This document shows, one piece after another, positions 55,311 through 64,000 of a stretch of DNA of 64,000 nucleotides. The position numbers and the translations under genes were made by a program. Source of the DNA: Didymella arachidicola (taxonomy: Eukaryota; Ascomycota; Dothideomycetes; Pleosporales; Didymellaceae); the NCBI GenBank assembly GCA_016630955.3, contig CM049993.1:930001-994000 (forward strand). The letters are read 5' to 3'. Every line of letters starts with the position of its first letter. Positions within the stretch are counted from its first letter, which is position 1. Below the pieces are notes generated by a model, which searched no databases, was not told where the DNA came from, and saw only the letters and a program-made list of their open reading frames with translations.

Positions 55311-57160
55311 ATGTCATCCGTCGACTCCCTTGAACTAGTCCTGGGATTCGCAGCCTGGCGAGTCGTTTCGACCAGCCTGGCTGCCGGCGTAGCCGCGCAT
55401 GTTGCGATAGGCTATAATAATATTGAATTCGAGCGATGGTTGATACCTGCGATTGGTTTCGCAGCCGTGGCGTATTGCAGCAGCCTTGTCGCAATGTCTC
55501 AACATCACCAAGACGGCATAGTCATGATCATAAGCAGCCTGACTGGAGTCTACATACGTCTTGGGATAGGCTTCCTGACGAGTCTAATCATATACCGACT
55601 TCTTCTCCATCGATGTCAGAGATTTCTGGGCCCACGCCTCGCAGGTCTGTCAAGATTCTACGCATCGTACATCAGTTCAGGGAAGGGTGGAACACAATAT
55701 TACGAGAAGCTCGAAGAGTTGCATAAACAGTATGGTGACTACGTGCGAACCGGTAAGTTTCTCCTTGAGTCGACAACGCTCTTTCTGATTGATCCCAGGT
55801 CCACGTGAAGTCACTATCTTCGACAAAGACGCGATTCCTCTGATATATGGATCAAAGACAGAATACACCAAGTCCACATGGTACACTGCGACCGGCTGGG
55901 ACCCAGATCAAGTCAATATTGGTGCGATTCGGGATCCGGCGAAATATAGGCAGCGAAGACGCATTTGGGATCGCGGGCTATCTACGAGAAGTAATATTTT
56001 CTTCTGCTTTTACTTTTGACATGCTGATACTCTGAGTGTTTCCTATATACGAGCCTCGAATCAAGGCTAAAGCAGATATGCTGATCGAGCAGCTGCGACA
56101 ACTTGGTGGAAACGCCGTGGACTCGACGGCGTGGTCCATGTTCTATTCCTTCGATGTTATGGGCGAAGTCGGCTTTGATCGAGATTTCGATAATCTATCG
56201 ACTGGGAAAGAACATCCGGGCATCCGGGCTATGCATAGCGTGGTAGGATTTCTTGGATTCCTGACGCCTGTGCCGTAGCTCCTAAATGTACTAGGAAGGA
56301 TACCGGGCGCGTCGCGTGCGCTCATCGATTTTGACACGATATGTCAGCATGTACTTGACCAGAAAGAAGCAGTATGTCTAGGAGGGCCTATAAAAGACGC
56401 CGCTGATGATTCTACAGGGTTACGACAGTAAGCAAGAGCCATCTGATGTCGTTTCGTGGATTTTGAGAGCCTCGAGGGACGAAGGAGCTTCTGCAATTCC
56501 AACTCGGAGGGCACTAACGGAAGACACGCGGAGTGTTGTTATTGCAGGGAGGTATTCAAAGCCATACCAACAATCATCACCGATTACTGATATGAATTAC
56601 ATAGTGATACAACTGCGTCCACACTTGCAAATATCTTGTTCTATCTCGCCAAGAGTACGGATACTCAACGCAAACTAAGACGACTGCTCGACGAAGCCAT
56701 GCCTGGAGGCTATTCTTCCTGGAGCTACGCTGCTATCAAAAAGATCTCTTACCTTGACGATATAATCAACGAGACGCTGCGTCTGAAGCCTGCCGTCATA
56801 AGCGGCGTCCCGCGTGAAACACCACCGCAAGGCTTACAGATCGGTGATGTGTGGGTTCCTAGGCATGTGAATGTCGTGGTTCCCATTCTGCCAATTCAAC
56901 GTGAACCACGCTGGTGGGAGAAGGTGATTGAGTTCATACCGGAGCGCTGGTCGGATCGCTATATCGAAATGGGCACGAGAAATGCGCCATGGCTGCCATT
57001 TGATCAAGGCCTCCACCATTGCGCTGGTAAAGATGTGGCATATCTGACCTTAAAGACTGCGACGTCTGCAATTGTACAGAAATTTGACATCACATTGCCC
57101 CCGAAGAGAGCGGGGAAGGCCAAAGCGCGTTTGACAGACAATTTCTGTCGCCAGTGTTGA
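55311..57160 (+). pseudogene. Cytochrome P450 gene with one in-frame stop
   Basis: Five exons (55311-55752, 55799-55990, 56037-56371, 56418-56551, 56605-57160) with introns of 46, 46, 46, 46 and 53 bp give 553 codons in register, which supports the model. Several N-terminal hydrophobic segments (residues ~5-110) anchor it in the ER. The I-helix motif is IAGSDTTAS (split by intron 4), ExxR is ETLR (424-427), then PERW, and the heme loop is FDQGLHHCAGKDVA with Cys507. A single TAG at 56276-56278 (codon 292) interrupts TPVP-LLNVLGRIPGASRAL, where the family usually has Trp. All other conserved parts are intact. Options: a recent null allele, sequencing error or readthrough. The oxidised substrate is unknown; GT2 follows in the same direction. 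Confidence 0.8.
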
Positions 57161-57381
57161 TGGCTCGTCGCCCTCTTCACCTCAACTTCACAGCCCGAGA
57201 TCAAGAAGTGGGAGAGTGATTAGCCGTACTGTTCACCTATGCACACTTTGGCCAGCGTATAAAGCGCTAAGAACATCCTGACTTACACTTCAGTAAATTG
57301 TCCGCAACTTTCACGTGAACAGAGCAAGCAGCGCCTGGCTTCTTCGATCAAACACGGTTAGCAAATATCAGATAAATCATC

Positions 57382-58689
57382 ATGGGCTACTACGATCATT
57401 CATCCACGATCATCGTCTCTCAGTTTCTTTCGAAAAGGTATCTCTGGTCGTTTCTCATTATCTTTGGATTACGGTATATACGTGTGGTTAGTAACATCGT
57501 TGGTAACAATCTGTATAAGCCGATATGCATACCACATAAGCCGAAACATAATGCCTCGGATGTCACAGTCATGATACCGACACTGAGTCTGAACAAAAAT
57601 CTACTACACCAAGTCACTGAGTCAATTCTTGTCCATCCAGTGGCCAAGCTCATCATAGTCGCCAGCGGTCCAGATTTCGAGCAGCAGGAAGAAGTTTTTG
57701 CAGGAACCATCTCCGACCCGCGAGTTCAGCTCCTATATTCCGCACACGCAGGTCGTCGACGAAAGACAGCCTTGGCTATGCCACATATTCAGACTTCACT
57801 CGCAGTTTTCCAGGACAACAAGACTACCTGGCCAGTATCACCCAACTTCCTTCCGCTCATGCTTGCTCCTTTTGAAGACCCAAATATGGGCGCTGTCATG
57901 CCGCTGATCCAAGCCAGACATCATCGTCACCGTTCTTGGATAGATGCCTTTTTCAATTTCCTCGGGATGACCTACCTCACTCGCCGAAACCACGAGTACC
58001 GCGCGTGTAACGCCATCGATGGCGGTTTGTCTACAGTTCCTGGACGCTTTGGCATCTTCCGGACAAGCATCTACGCCGACCCTGTTTTTCAACACCAGTA
58101 CCTTAACGAGTATGTTGGCGGCAAAGGACCACTGGACGCCGACGATGACAAGTTCCACACGCGCTGGTTAATCGAGCACAAGTGGAACATGAAGATCCAG
58201 TCAACGCTTGAAACTACCATGATCACGGAGAATGGACAGAGGGATCGTTTCTGGAGCCAGATCTTGCGCTGGACTAGGACGACGTGGCGAAGCAACCCCA
58301 GGGAGCTGAAACATGGTAGGGTCTGGCGTCAGCACCCCTTCACTGCAATTTCTTTGACCCTGTGGATGATCCGGGTGTCATTCATCCACGAGGCCGCAAT
58401 GTTCGGGTTACTGTACATGTTCTGTAACAGTGCCGAACTAGCTGATCACTTTGGCATAAGCGCAGCGGTTTTATACCTCTGGGTCGTTGCACTGAAGTTT
58501 AATAAAGTCGCTCACCACTTCTGGCAGTACCCCAAGGACCTGATATTCTTCCCGGCCTATCTGATATTCGGTTATGCTTGCAGCTTTGTCAAGATCTACG
58601 CATTCTTTACACGCAAGAATACGGAGTGGGTGACGGCTGAGCCGATTGTAGTCGAAAAAGACGAGGATGCAGAGGACCCGCCACATTAA
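57382..58689 (+). CDS. Family 2 glycosyltransferase (Cps1/GT2-like), altered DxD
   Basis: Single exon, 435 aa, ATG at 57382. There is an N-terminal TM segment (YLWSFLIIFGLRYIRVV), a GT-A catalytic region, and three C-terminal membrane segments from about residue 330. The processive-GT2 motifs are LAPFEDPNMGAVMP, the DADDDKFHTRW block (D252-D256) and QxxRW as QILRW (293-297). At the first acidic motif, where relatives have DDD before xxW, this protein reads FQDNKTTW (D145 N146 K147), so two of three acidic residues are lost. Fungal GT2 proteins of this kind are membrane polysaccharide synthases linked to hyphal growth on surfaces. It lies 221 bp after the P450 on the same strand. Activity is doubtful. 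Confidence 0.85.
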   Translation: MGYYDHSSTIIVSQFLSKRYLWSFLIIFGLRYIRVVSNIVGNNLYKPICIPHKPKHNASDVTVMIPTLSLNKNLLHQVTESILVHPVAKLIIVASGPDFEQQEEVFAGTISDPRVQLLYSAHAGRRRKTALAMPHIQTSLAVFQDNKTTWPVSPNFLPLMLAPFEDPNMGAVMPLIQARHHRHRSWIDAFFNFLGMTYLTRRNHEYRACNAIDGGLSTVPGRFGIFRTSIYADPVFQHQYLNEYVGGKGPLDADDDKFHTRWLIEHKWNMKIQSTLETTMITENGQRDRFWSQILRWTRTTWRSNPRELKHGRVWRQHPFTAISLTLWMIRVSFIHEAAMFGLLYMFCNSAELADHFGISAAVLYLWVVALKFNKVAHHFWQYPKDLIFFPAYLIFGYACSFVKIYAFFTRKNTEWVTAEPIVVEKDEDAEDPPH

Positions 58690-58979
58690 AACGAGACTGC
58701 GCTGGGCGCGATCCGCCTCGAATGAGCTTATAAAAGTTGAGAGACATATAGCTATAGATCATAGAGACGGCGTTGGCGCGTCTCAGTGTCGTCTTGGGCT
58801 GAGTAGAACTGCCACTTGGTCTGCACTAAGGGCATCACTACATATTTTACACATATACAATGCATGCAAAAGTTTGAATACCAGTGGAACGTTACTTGTT
58901 CTGGATTGTGTCGATTAGTAGCTAATCATATCGCTGCAGCCCTCGCACGTTTGACGTAGCCGCTGCCATCAGGGTTCCC

Positions 58980-60751
58980 TCAGTGCGCGAACCTGAAGTC
59001 CAGACGCTTGTTGCCCTTATCTTTCGTGGTCGCCAGGTACGTTTCCTTGTCTTCTAGCGACATGGAGCTCCACACTGCCTCCCTCTTCTTGTTGACAAAC
59101 ACGTAGAAGACCTTAGCACCGATGAATAGAGAAAAGTTGAAAGCGCAAATGGCAATCAACACTTTGTTGCCCCTGCGGTATAAGGGTTTGTCGTCTTCGC
59201 GGTAAATGTTCTGCGAAATGATGCTTCCAGCCTGGACCGTCATATTGTAGATCGCCGAAGCCACTGTACGGGTCCGTACGGTACCGGCGTTGCGCGAAGT
59301 AATGGCGACGAGGATGGCGTGCACATACGGATGGCCAACAACCATGATCGCGAGCACATAGCGTGCCCAAGGCGAGCTGCTTGAAGAGATACATTCCAGA
59401 GCAACGAGTAGAGGCAGGGCCCAGATTTGAGAAACAAGGCCAACAAGGAAGCGATCGTTGACTTTCTCTGATACCCAGGTCCAGAAGAGGAGCTGTAATA
59501 TGAATAGCACGTAACCCGGAATCTATGAGGCGTTAGTATGAGAAGAAGTAGCACTAATCAAGTATGCGTACCGTGAGCAAGTTGGTATCGAAAGTGCCAA
59601 ACCCTAGGGATCGCAGCTGGAGAGTCAGATACGATGTGATGGGGTTGAATGGAATGGTCCAAGTGAGACCGATCAGGTAGATCGGCCACATGTGGTAGTC
59701 GCTAATACACTCCCAGAGCATTGCGGGCGAGAGCCCTTGACGGTTGTGCATACCACCCTTCGAAGGGTCGTCGCGAAGGATGCGATTGACCATGATCTTC
59801 TCTTCTCTCTCATTGAACCAGCCTTTCTCGCCTCTAAATGGGTTGATCTTGCTTGTAGTCGCAGACTGGGTTGGTGATGGTGGCAAGTAAAACCAAGCAA
59901 CGATACCGATGAGACCGGTGAGCATGCCCTCCAGGGCGAACAACCACCGCCATCCTTCCATACCGTTGCGGCCACCAAGACGTAGAATACCGAAGGCCAG
60001 GAACGCGGAGATGATCTGTGTGGACTGATAGGATACCCAGAACCAGCTGAGACGAGCGGGCAGCTCGAAGCCAGTGTAGAAGTAACTCAGGTAGAGAATG
60101 TTGTCGGGAATGAAGCCACCTTCGATGAGTCCAAGCAGGGCGCGGCATGCGTAGAAGGAGCTCTTGCCGCTCAGAAAAGCCTGCATACTGGCGACTAGGC
60201 TCCAGGATACCATCTGAATCGGGATCCAGTTGTCAGGCCCGATCTTTTTGCTAATGAGCTGAGAAGGCAGCTCGGCGCATAAGAAGCATAGGTAGAAGAT
60301 AGTCTGGCCATAATTGTACTCGTTGGTGTTCATGCCGAGATCGTCCAGAAGGTTGTCCGAAAGCGCCTGACTGATGTTGCCTCTGTCCAGCTGAAGCGCA
60401 AAGAACATGAGACATACGAACGTACAGATTCTCTTGTCAATCTGATAATCGTTAACGACACTTCGAGAGCAATAGTTACAAACTCCATACCTTTCTGATG
60501 ATCTTCTTCTCTTCCTCGGGTTCCCACTCGAAGTCGGGATCATATCGATGAAGTCCCTCATAGGTATCGACAGGACGGTAATGGCTATCCTTCAGACCAG
60601 TGGTTGCCCAGGTTGTCCCCTTCTTACTGACAACGACACGCTCAAGACTGGTCGAGCTCGAGTCGACACTGTAAGGAGCATCGGTCTCCGACTTTCCGGC
60701 GACTGGAAGGCCTGTGGTGTTATTGAGCGCAGTATTCACGTTACTGGCCAT
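58980..60751 (-). CDS. MFS transporter, Dal5/Liz1-like anion:cation symporter
   Basis: Exons 60491-60751, 59572-60441 and 58980-59522, with introns of 49 and 49 bp (60442-60490, 59523-59571; the latter has a CTAAC branch), give 557 aa. A hydrophilic N-terminus of about 90 residues is followed by CTFVCLMFFALQLDRGNISQAL, LPSQLISKKIGPDNWIP, LLGLIEGGFIPDNILYLSYFYTG and SWFWVSYQSTQIISAF, all typical of the allantoate/pantothenate/vitamin subgroup of fungal MFS. It is predicted to be in the plasma membrane with 12 TM segments. It is transcribed away from the TauD-type dioxygenase gene, with about 1.07 kb between starts, so co-regulation and a shared substrate are plausible. The substrate is not readable from sequence. 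Confidence 0.9.
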
Positions 60752-61821
60752 GGTGTGCCGATGCTCAAGGCTTCTTGGAAGGTCTTGGGATTCTCTGGGC
60801 GAGGAGTTCACTAAAGTATAAATGGGATCTGCACGCCCCCATTTCGAGAACAGCGATAACAGATTTTTCTTCATCCTGGCACAGGTACGCGGTCAAAATG
60901 GCAATCGAACATCAGCCCGTACATCTCTAGTGCTAAGACCCTGATGTGAACGGTCCGTAGATGGGCGCGATCCCACGCCTCGCGCTCTTTAGTAAGACCC
61001 CACGGACACAGATGGGACAGAAATCTCCTATTAGCTCATATGCTGCACAGTGAGTCTGGATGCCAGACTGCTGCACTGATCGACGTCGGAGGATCTTGAC
61101 CAATCAGAAGCCCGGCAAATTGGTCTTCGATGCGAGCCACACGTGGGCGGAGCTTTAGATGATGTGATTTGCACTCGGGCTGGTTCCGATGTCGTTGAAC
61201 AGGGGCTGTTGTAAGGCTTCTGAGGAAGCACGCAGCGTTTGGGTGTGATGTCGCGCTGCGTAGCCGAGAACGCGTTGTGATTGATTCGTTGCATGATGGT
61301 TTGATGGGGTAATGGCGTGATTAGCTGGGTATGTAACGACATCAACCACGAACATTGGACCCGCGATGGTACAATCCTTCGGCACGGGAGGTATTCTGGT
61401 GCAAAACATGTTGGTACTGCAAACGAGGGCGTGTGTCAGTCGTGTGAAGCTGTACGGACTATCCTCATTCGGACACATGTTGCTGCGATAAGAACGTATG
61501 GAGTGATTTCGTGCAGATTGACGCCATCAACAGCCAATCTGATCAGGCCGGCAATACTGCGGACGTCGGTGTCTTGCGGCGTCTATAGAGGGGAGGCTTT
61601 CACCATGGTCTTAAGATGGCTGAGCATTGCCACCAAGAAGTGATGTGGGGTCGCGCAATACCTGATAATGGTATTTCCGTCGTTGTATCCGCGCTGTGCG
61701 AATGACGCCGATCGACAGACTGAAAGCTTCTCTAATGTATAAGGAGCGCCCTAGTCCGCCTGTCAACATCTGTTGATCGAAATCCGAAAGTTGGTACCTA
61801 ACGCCTATTTACAATTTCAAA
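60752..61821. promoter_or_regulatory. Shared divergent promoter region of MFS and TauD genes
   Basis: About 1.07 kb without a supported gene. On the dioxygenase side, TGTATAAGG near 61737 is a TATA candidate about 85 bp before the ATG. A CTGATAATGG (GATA-type) occurs near 61660. Site function is inferred only. Confidence 0.4.
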
Positions 61822-63088
61822 ATGGCCCCCGCACTCGTCGATACAGTTGTCCACGAGCAGTCGGCTGAGAACTTCAAGTCACAAGCTGGCCAGTACAAGG
61901 AAGCCGCATTCGGCGGACCCAAGCTGTACAAGAAGGAGCTTGAGCTTCGCGGGACTGGCGTGCATGCGCCAGCAAAATATCCCAACTACCTCCCGGTGTG
62001 GGACTTCGAGAAGAAGTATCCTCCTCTTGAGCCCTTCGAGCATTACGAGCATGGCAAAGATGCCGATGCATCCTTTCCAAATCTTCTACAAGGTGCCAAG
62101 GTCGCAGACTTGACCGCGAACATCGGTGCTGAGGTTCGAGGAGTGCAACTCAGCAAATTGACCGATGCTGGCAAGGACGAGCTTGCCCTTTTCGTCGCCC
62201 AGAAAAAGGTTGTAGCTTTCCGGGAACAAGACTTCGCTGATCTCCCTATCCAAGACGCTTTGAAGATTGGTGGCTACTTCGGTCGTCATCACATCCACCC
62301 AACCTCGGGAGCACCAGAGGGCTTCCCGGAGGTTCATCTGGTCCACCGTGGAGCTGACGATACAACCGCTCGTGACTTCTTCGAGGAGCGAACGAACTCG
62401 ATCACATGGCACTCTGATGTCACTTATGAGAAGCAACCTCCAGGCACCACGTTCCTTTACCTGCTGGACGGTCCGGCAGCTGGAGGTGACACATTGTTTG
62501 CCAACCAGGCAGCGGCATACCGAAGACTTTCACCAGAGTTCAGGAAGCGCCTGCAGGGCCTGAAGGTCGTTCACTCAGGTAATTCAGCAATCGAAGAGCA
62601 CGTAAAACATTCGCTGATTATGCTGCAGCTGTCGAGCAAGCTGACAATAGCAGAAACCGTGGGGGCGTTGTCCGTCGCGAGCCTGTGTAAGACTTGAGAC
62701 CCGACTTTTGCTTGTCACAGAAACCGCTAACAACCCTAGGTCATCCATTCACCCAATAGTGAGAACCCATCCCGCGACTGGCGAGAAGGCGCTGTTCGTG
62801 AATCCTCAGTTCAGTCGTCGCATTGTTGGCTTCAAGAAAGAGGAGAGCGATTTCCTGCTGAATTTCCTGTACGACCACATCGCCAAAGGCCAGGATTTCC
62901 AGGCTCGCGTCAAGTGGGAGAAAGGGACAGTTGTCGTTTGGGACAACCGAGTGACTGCGCACTCGGCCTTGTTGGACTGGGAGGATGGTGCGCGAAGGCA
63001 TTTGGCGAGGATCACCCCCCAGGCTGAGGCCCCATTTGAGACACCATTCGAGGAGCAGAACAGTGGTGCTGTTGGCTTTGAGTACTAG
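61822..63088 (+). CDS. TauD/TfdA-family 2-oxoglutarate-dependent dioxygenase
   Basis: Exons 61822-62578, 62629-62686 and 62740-63088, with introns of 50 and 53 bp, give 387 aa. Iron ligands are visible: the HxD in ITWHSDVTYEKQPPGTT (H197, D199) and the distal His in WDNRVTAHSALLDW (H346). Arginines in ARRHLARI fit 2-oxoglutarate binding. Other family features are FREQDFADLPIQDALKIGGYFG and LDGPAAGGDTLFANQ. Such fungal enzymes hydroxylate sulfonates (taurine type) or other small acids and release the heteroatom. Both introns are confirmed by continuity of VVHSA-VEQADNSR and RREPV-SSIHPIVRTHP. The pairing with the divergent MFS transporter suggests uptake and oxidation of one compound. Confidence 0.92.
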
Positions 63089-63466
63089 GATCTACCATCG
63101 GCGGCAATTCTCAGACTCTGGAGAAAGATGGGCGGTTTTTGTCAAGCCTTGTCCATGATTAATATGATAAAGGTGATGAATGGCGTGGGAGCTAGAGACG
63201 CACCTAGGCATGTGCAGCTCCGGTACTAACAAAGTTAGTCTAGGTCAAACGCAGGAGATCTGCCCTACATGCAAGCCTGGTGGCGCTCGAGCCGTTCACA
63301 TCGACGTTGATAGAAATGACAATATTTTGATTATCGATCAATTGTAACTTCCCGAGATGGCATTTCAGTTGCCAATCGAAACGCCTCCAAGATAAATTCC
63401 ATACTTGTGCAAATACGTTTCACAGATCGCTCGTTTCCCGCCAATCGACAGTACTATAGACCCACG
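63089..63466. other. Convergent 3' ends, 378 bp
   Basis: Between the dioxygenase and the next minus-strand gene. Nothing seen. Confidence 0.5.
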
Positions 63467-63943
63467 TTACGTTGCTTCTGCGTCAATCATCACCAGGACT
63501 GTACGCATGAGGAGCCCGTCCTGTCTCAAGAAGCCAACATCTGCTCGAGGTCGTCCCTTTATCTCCCTTTCAAGAAGCTCATCAGCCTCAACAATCTTCG
63601 GTTTGCTATCCATATCGGTCACCATCTGATCGAGGTCCCCTTCGTGTCTTTCTCGCAATGTCATCTCGCAAGCGAAGCAAAGTCTCAGATGGCAACCAGT
63701 TATTTCAGCCACCTCTTGTCCGGCGACATTGGGCTGCACAGTGCAGCATCCATACAAGGCCGGCGAAAAACATACCGAGCACCATCTCTGAAGTTGATAT
63801 TGTACATCGGCGCCTCCAATCTCGGCTCCGGCGAGCTCATGTGCGAGTTCATCATGATCAACGGCTACATCCGCCACGCGCTCGAACTGGTGGCCAGGAC
63901 ACGCAAGAACCTGCAGCCGGCGATTCGTGCAGTCGACACACAT
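63467..63943 (-). CDS. Small Cys-containing protein, unknown
   Basis: 158 codons from the ATG at 63943; an in-frame TAA lies about 24 nt upstream. It starts MCVDCTNRRLQVLACPGHQ (CxxC plus C..H). It continues with WCSVCFSP, a CC pair and CHLRLCFACEMTLRERHEG (CxxC), so cysteine pairs could bind zinc. The C-terminal third is acidic/helical (SKPKIVEADELLEREIKGR). There is no signal peptide. I do not recognise a family. It is probably real given the non-random cysteine pairs. It lies close to the window edge, but the start is inside. Confidence 0.5.
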   Translation of the reverse strand: MCVDCTNRRLQVLACPGHQFERVADVAVDHDELAHELAGAEIGGADVQYQLQRWCSVCFSPALYGCCTVQPNVAGQEVAEITGCHLRLCFACEMTLRERHEGDLDQMVTDMDSKPKIVEADELLEREIKGRPRADVGFLRQDGLLMRTVLVMIDAEAT

Positions 63944-64000
63944 GGTCGTTTCATCTGCTCGAAGTTAGATCCGGATTTTCACAACGGACGTTGTTTATCA

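Noticed and set aside
63405..63629. Plus-strand frame antisense to the last gene
   Set aside because: The minus-strand frame is longer and carries non-random CxxC pairs; the plus frame has no features.
1..64000. CRISPR arrays, bacterial operons, riboswitches
   Set aside because: Not expected in a fungal nuclear region, and no regularly spaced direct repeats were seen.

Overview
This is nuclear DNA from a filamentous ascomycete (Pezizomycotina), most likely a plant- or litter-associated Dothideomycete. The evidence is: many short introns of about 46-55 bp with GTAAGT-like donors, CTAAC-like branch sites and CAG/TAG acceptors; fungal versions of ATP synthase d, NAC-alpha, eL14, SAR1, Nup53 and NFU1; HET-domain genes; a solitary 5S rRNA gene; and a pogo/Fot1-type transposon whose premature stops are all or nearly all C-to-T changes in a CpA context, the signature of RIP. 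The class-level placement is an inference. Genes were joined across introns by hand, and exon positions are given in each entry.

Layout. 0.3-2.0 kb: secreted DUF1996 protein. 2.1-7.9 kb: gene-poor. 7.9-9.4 kb: MFS anion:cation symporter. 12-12.8 kb: unknown protein. 14.7-18 kb: housekeeping block on the minus strand (ATP synthase d with a GC-AG intron, NAC-alpha with a His-Asp repeat, ribosomal eL14). 19.4-23.5 kb: F-box-like gene divergent from a Nup53-like nucleoporin, then SAR1, whose annotation needs a 2-nt microexon. 24.3-26.8 kb: AT-rich tract and a decayed HET gene. 28-31.5 kb: INO80 subunit (Ies2-like), a small unknown, and a J-domain protein. 32.7-35.4 kb: decayed HET/ankyrin gene. 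36.2 kb: 5S rRNA. 36.5-37.5 kb: mitochondrial NFU1. 38.2-38.8 kb: protein-kinase remnant. 39.4-43.9 kb: AA9 LPMO, a one-TM protein and a cutinase. 45.2-45.8 kb: SDR remnant. 46.2-47.6 kb: JmjC-like/zinc-finger-like protein. 49-50.5 kb: fructosyl-amino-acid oxidase. 50.9 kb: tRNA-His-like gene with two interruptions. 51.2-52 kb: acetylxylan esterase. 52.8-54.7 kb: RIP-damaged pogo element. 55.3-63.1 kb: P450 with one stop codon, GT2 glycosyltransferase, MFS transporter and TauD-type dioxygenase. 63.5-63.9 kb: Cys-containing unknown.

Functional picture. Secreted polysaccharide- and cuticle-active proteins (DUF1996, AA9, cutinase, CE5 esterase) are scattered among housekeeping genes. The right end carries an accessory set: P450 plus GT2 in tandem, and an MFS transporter divergent from a TauD-type dioxygenase across a shared intergenic region of about 1.07 kb, which could be a uptake/oxidation pair. 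At least four protein genes are decaying (HET, HET/ankyrin, kinase, SDR), so the region shows active gene loss.

The most unusual observation is the tRNA-His-like gene at 50,864-51,015. It folds well only after removing a 51-bp D-arm insert that has the exact hallmarks of a spliceosomal intron (GTAAGT, CTAAC, CCAG), in addition to a conventional-position anticodon-loop intron.
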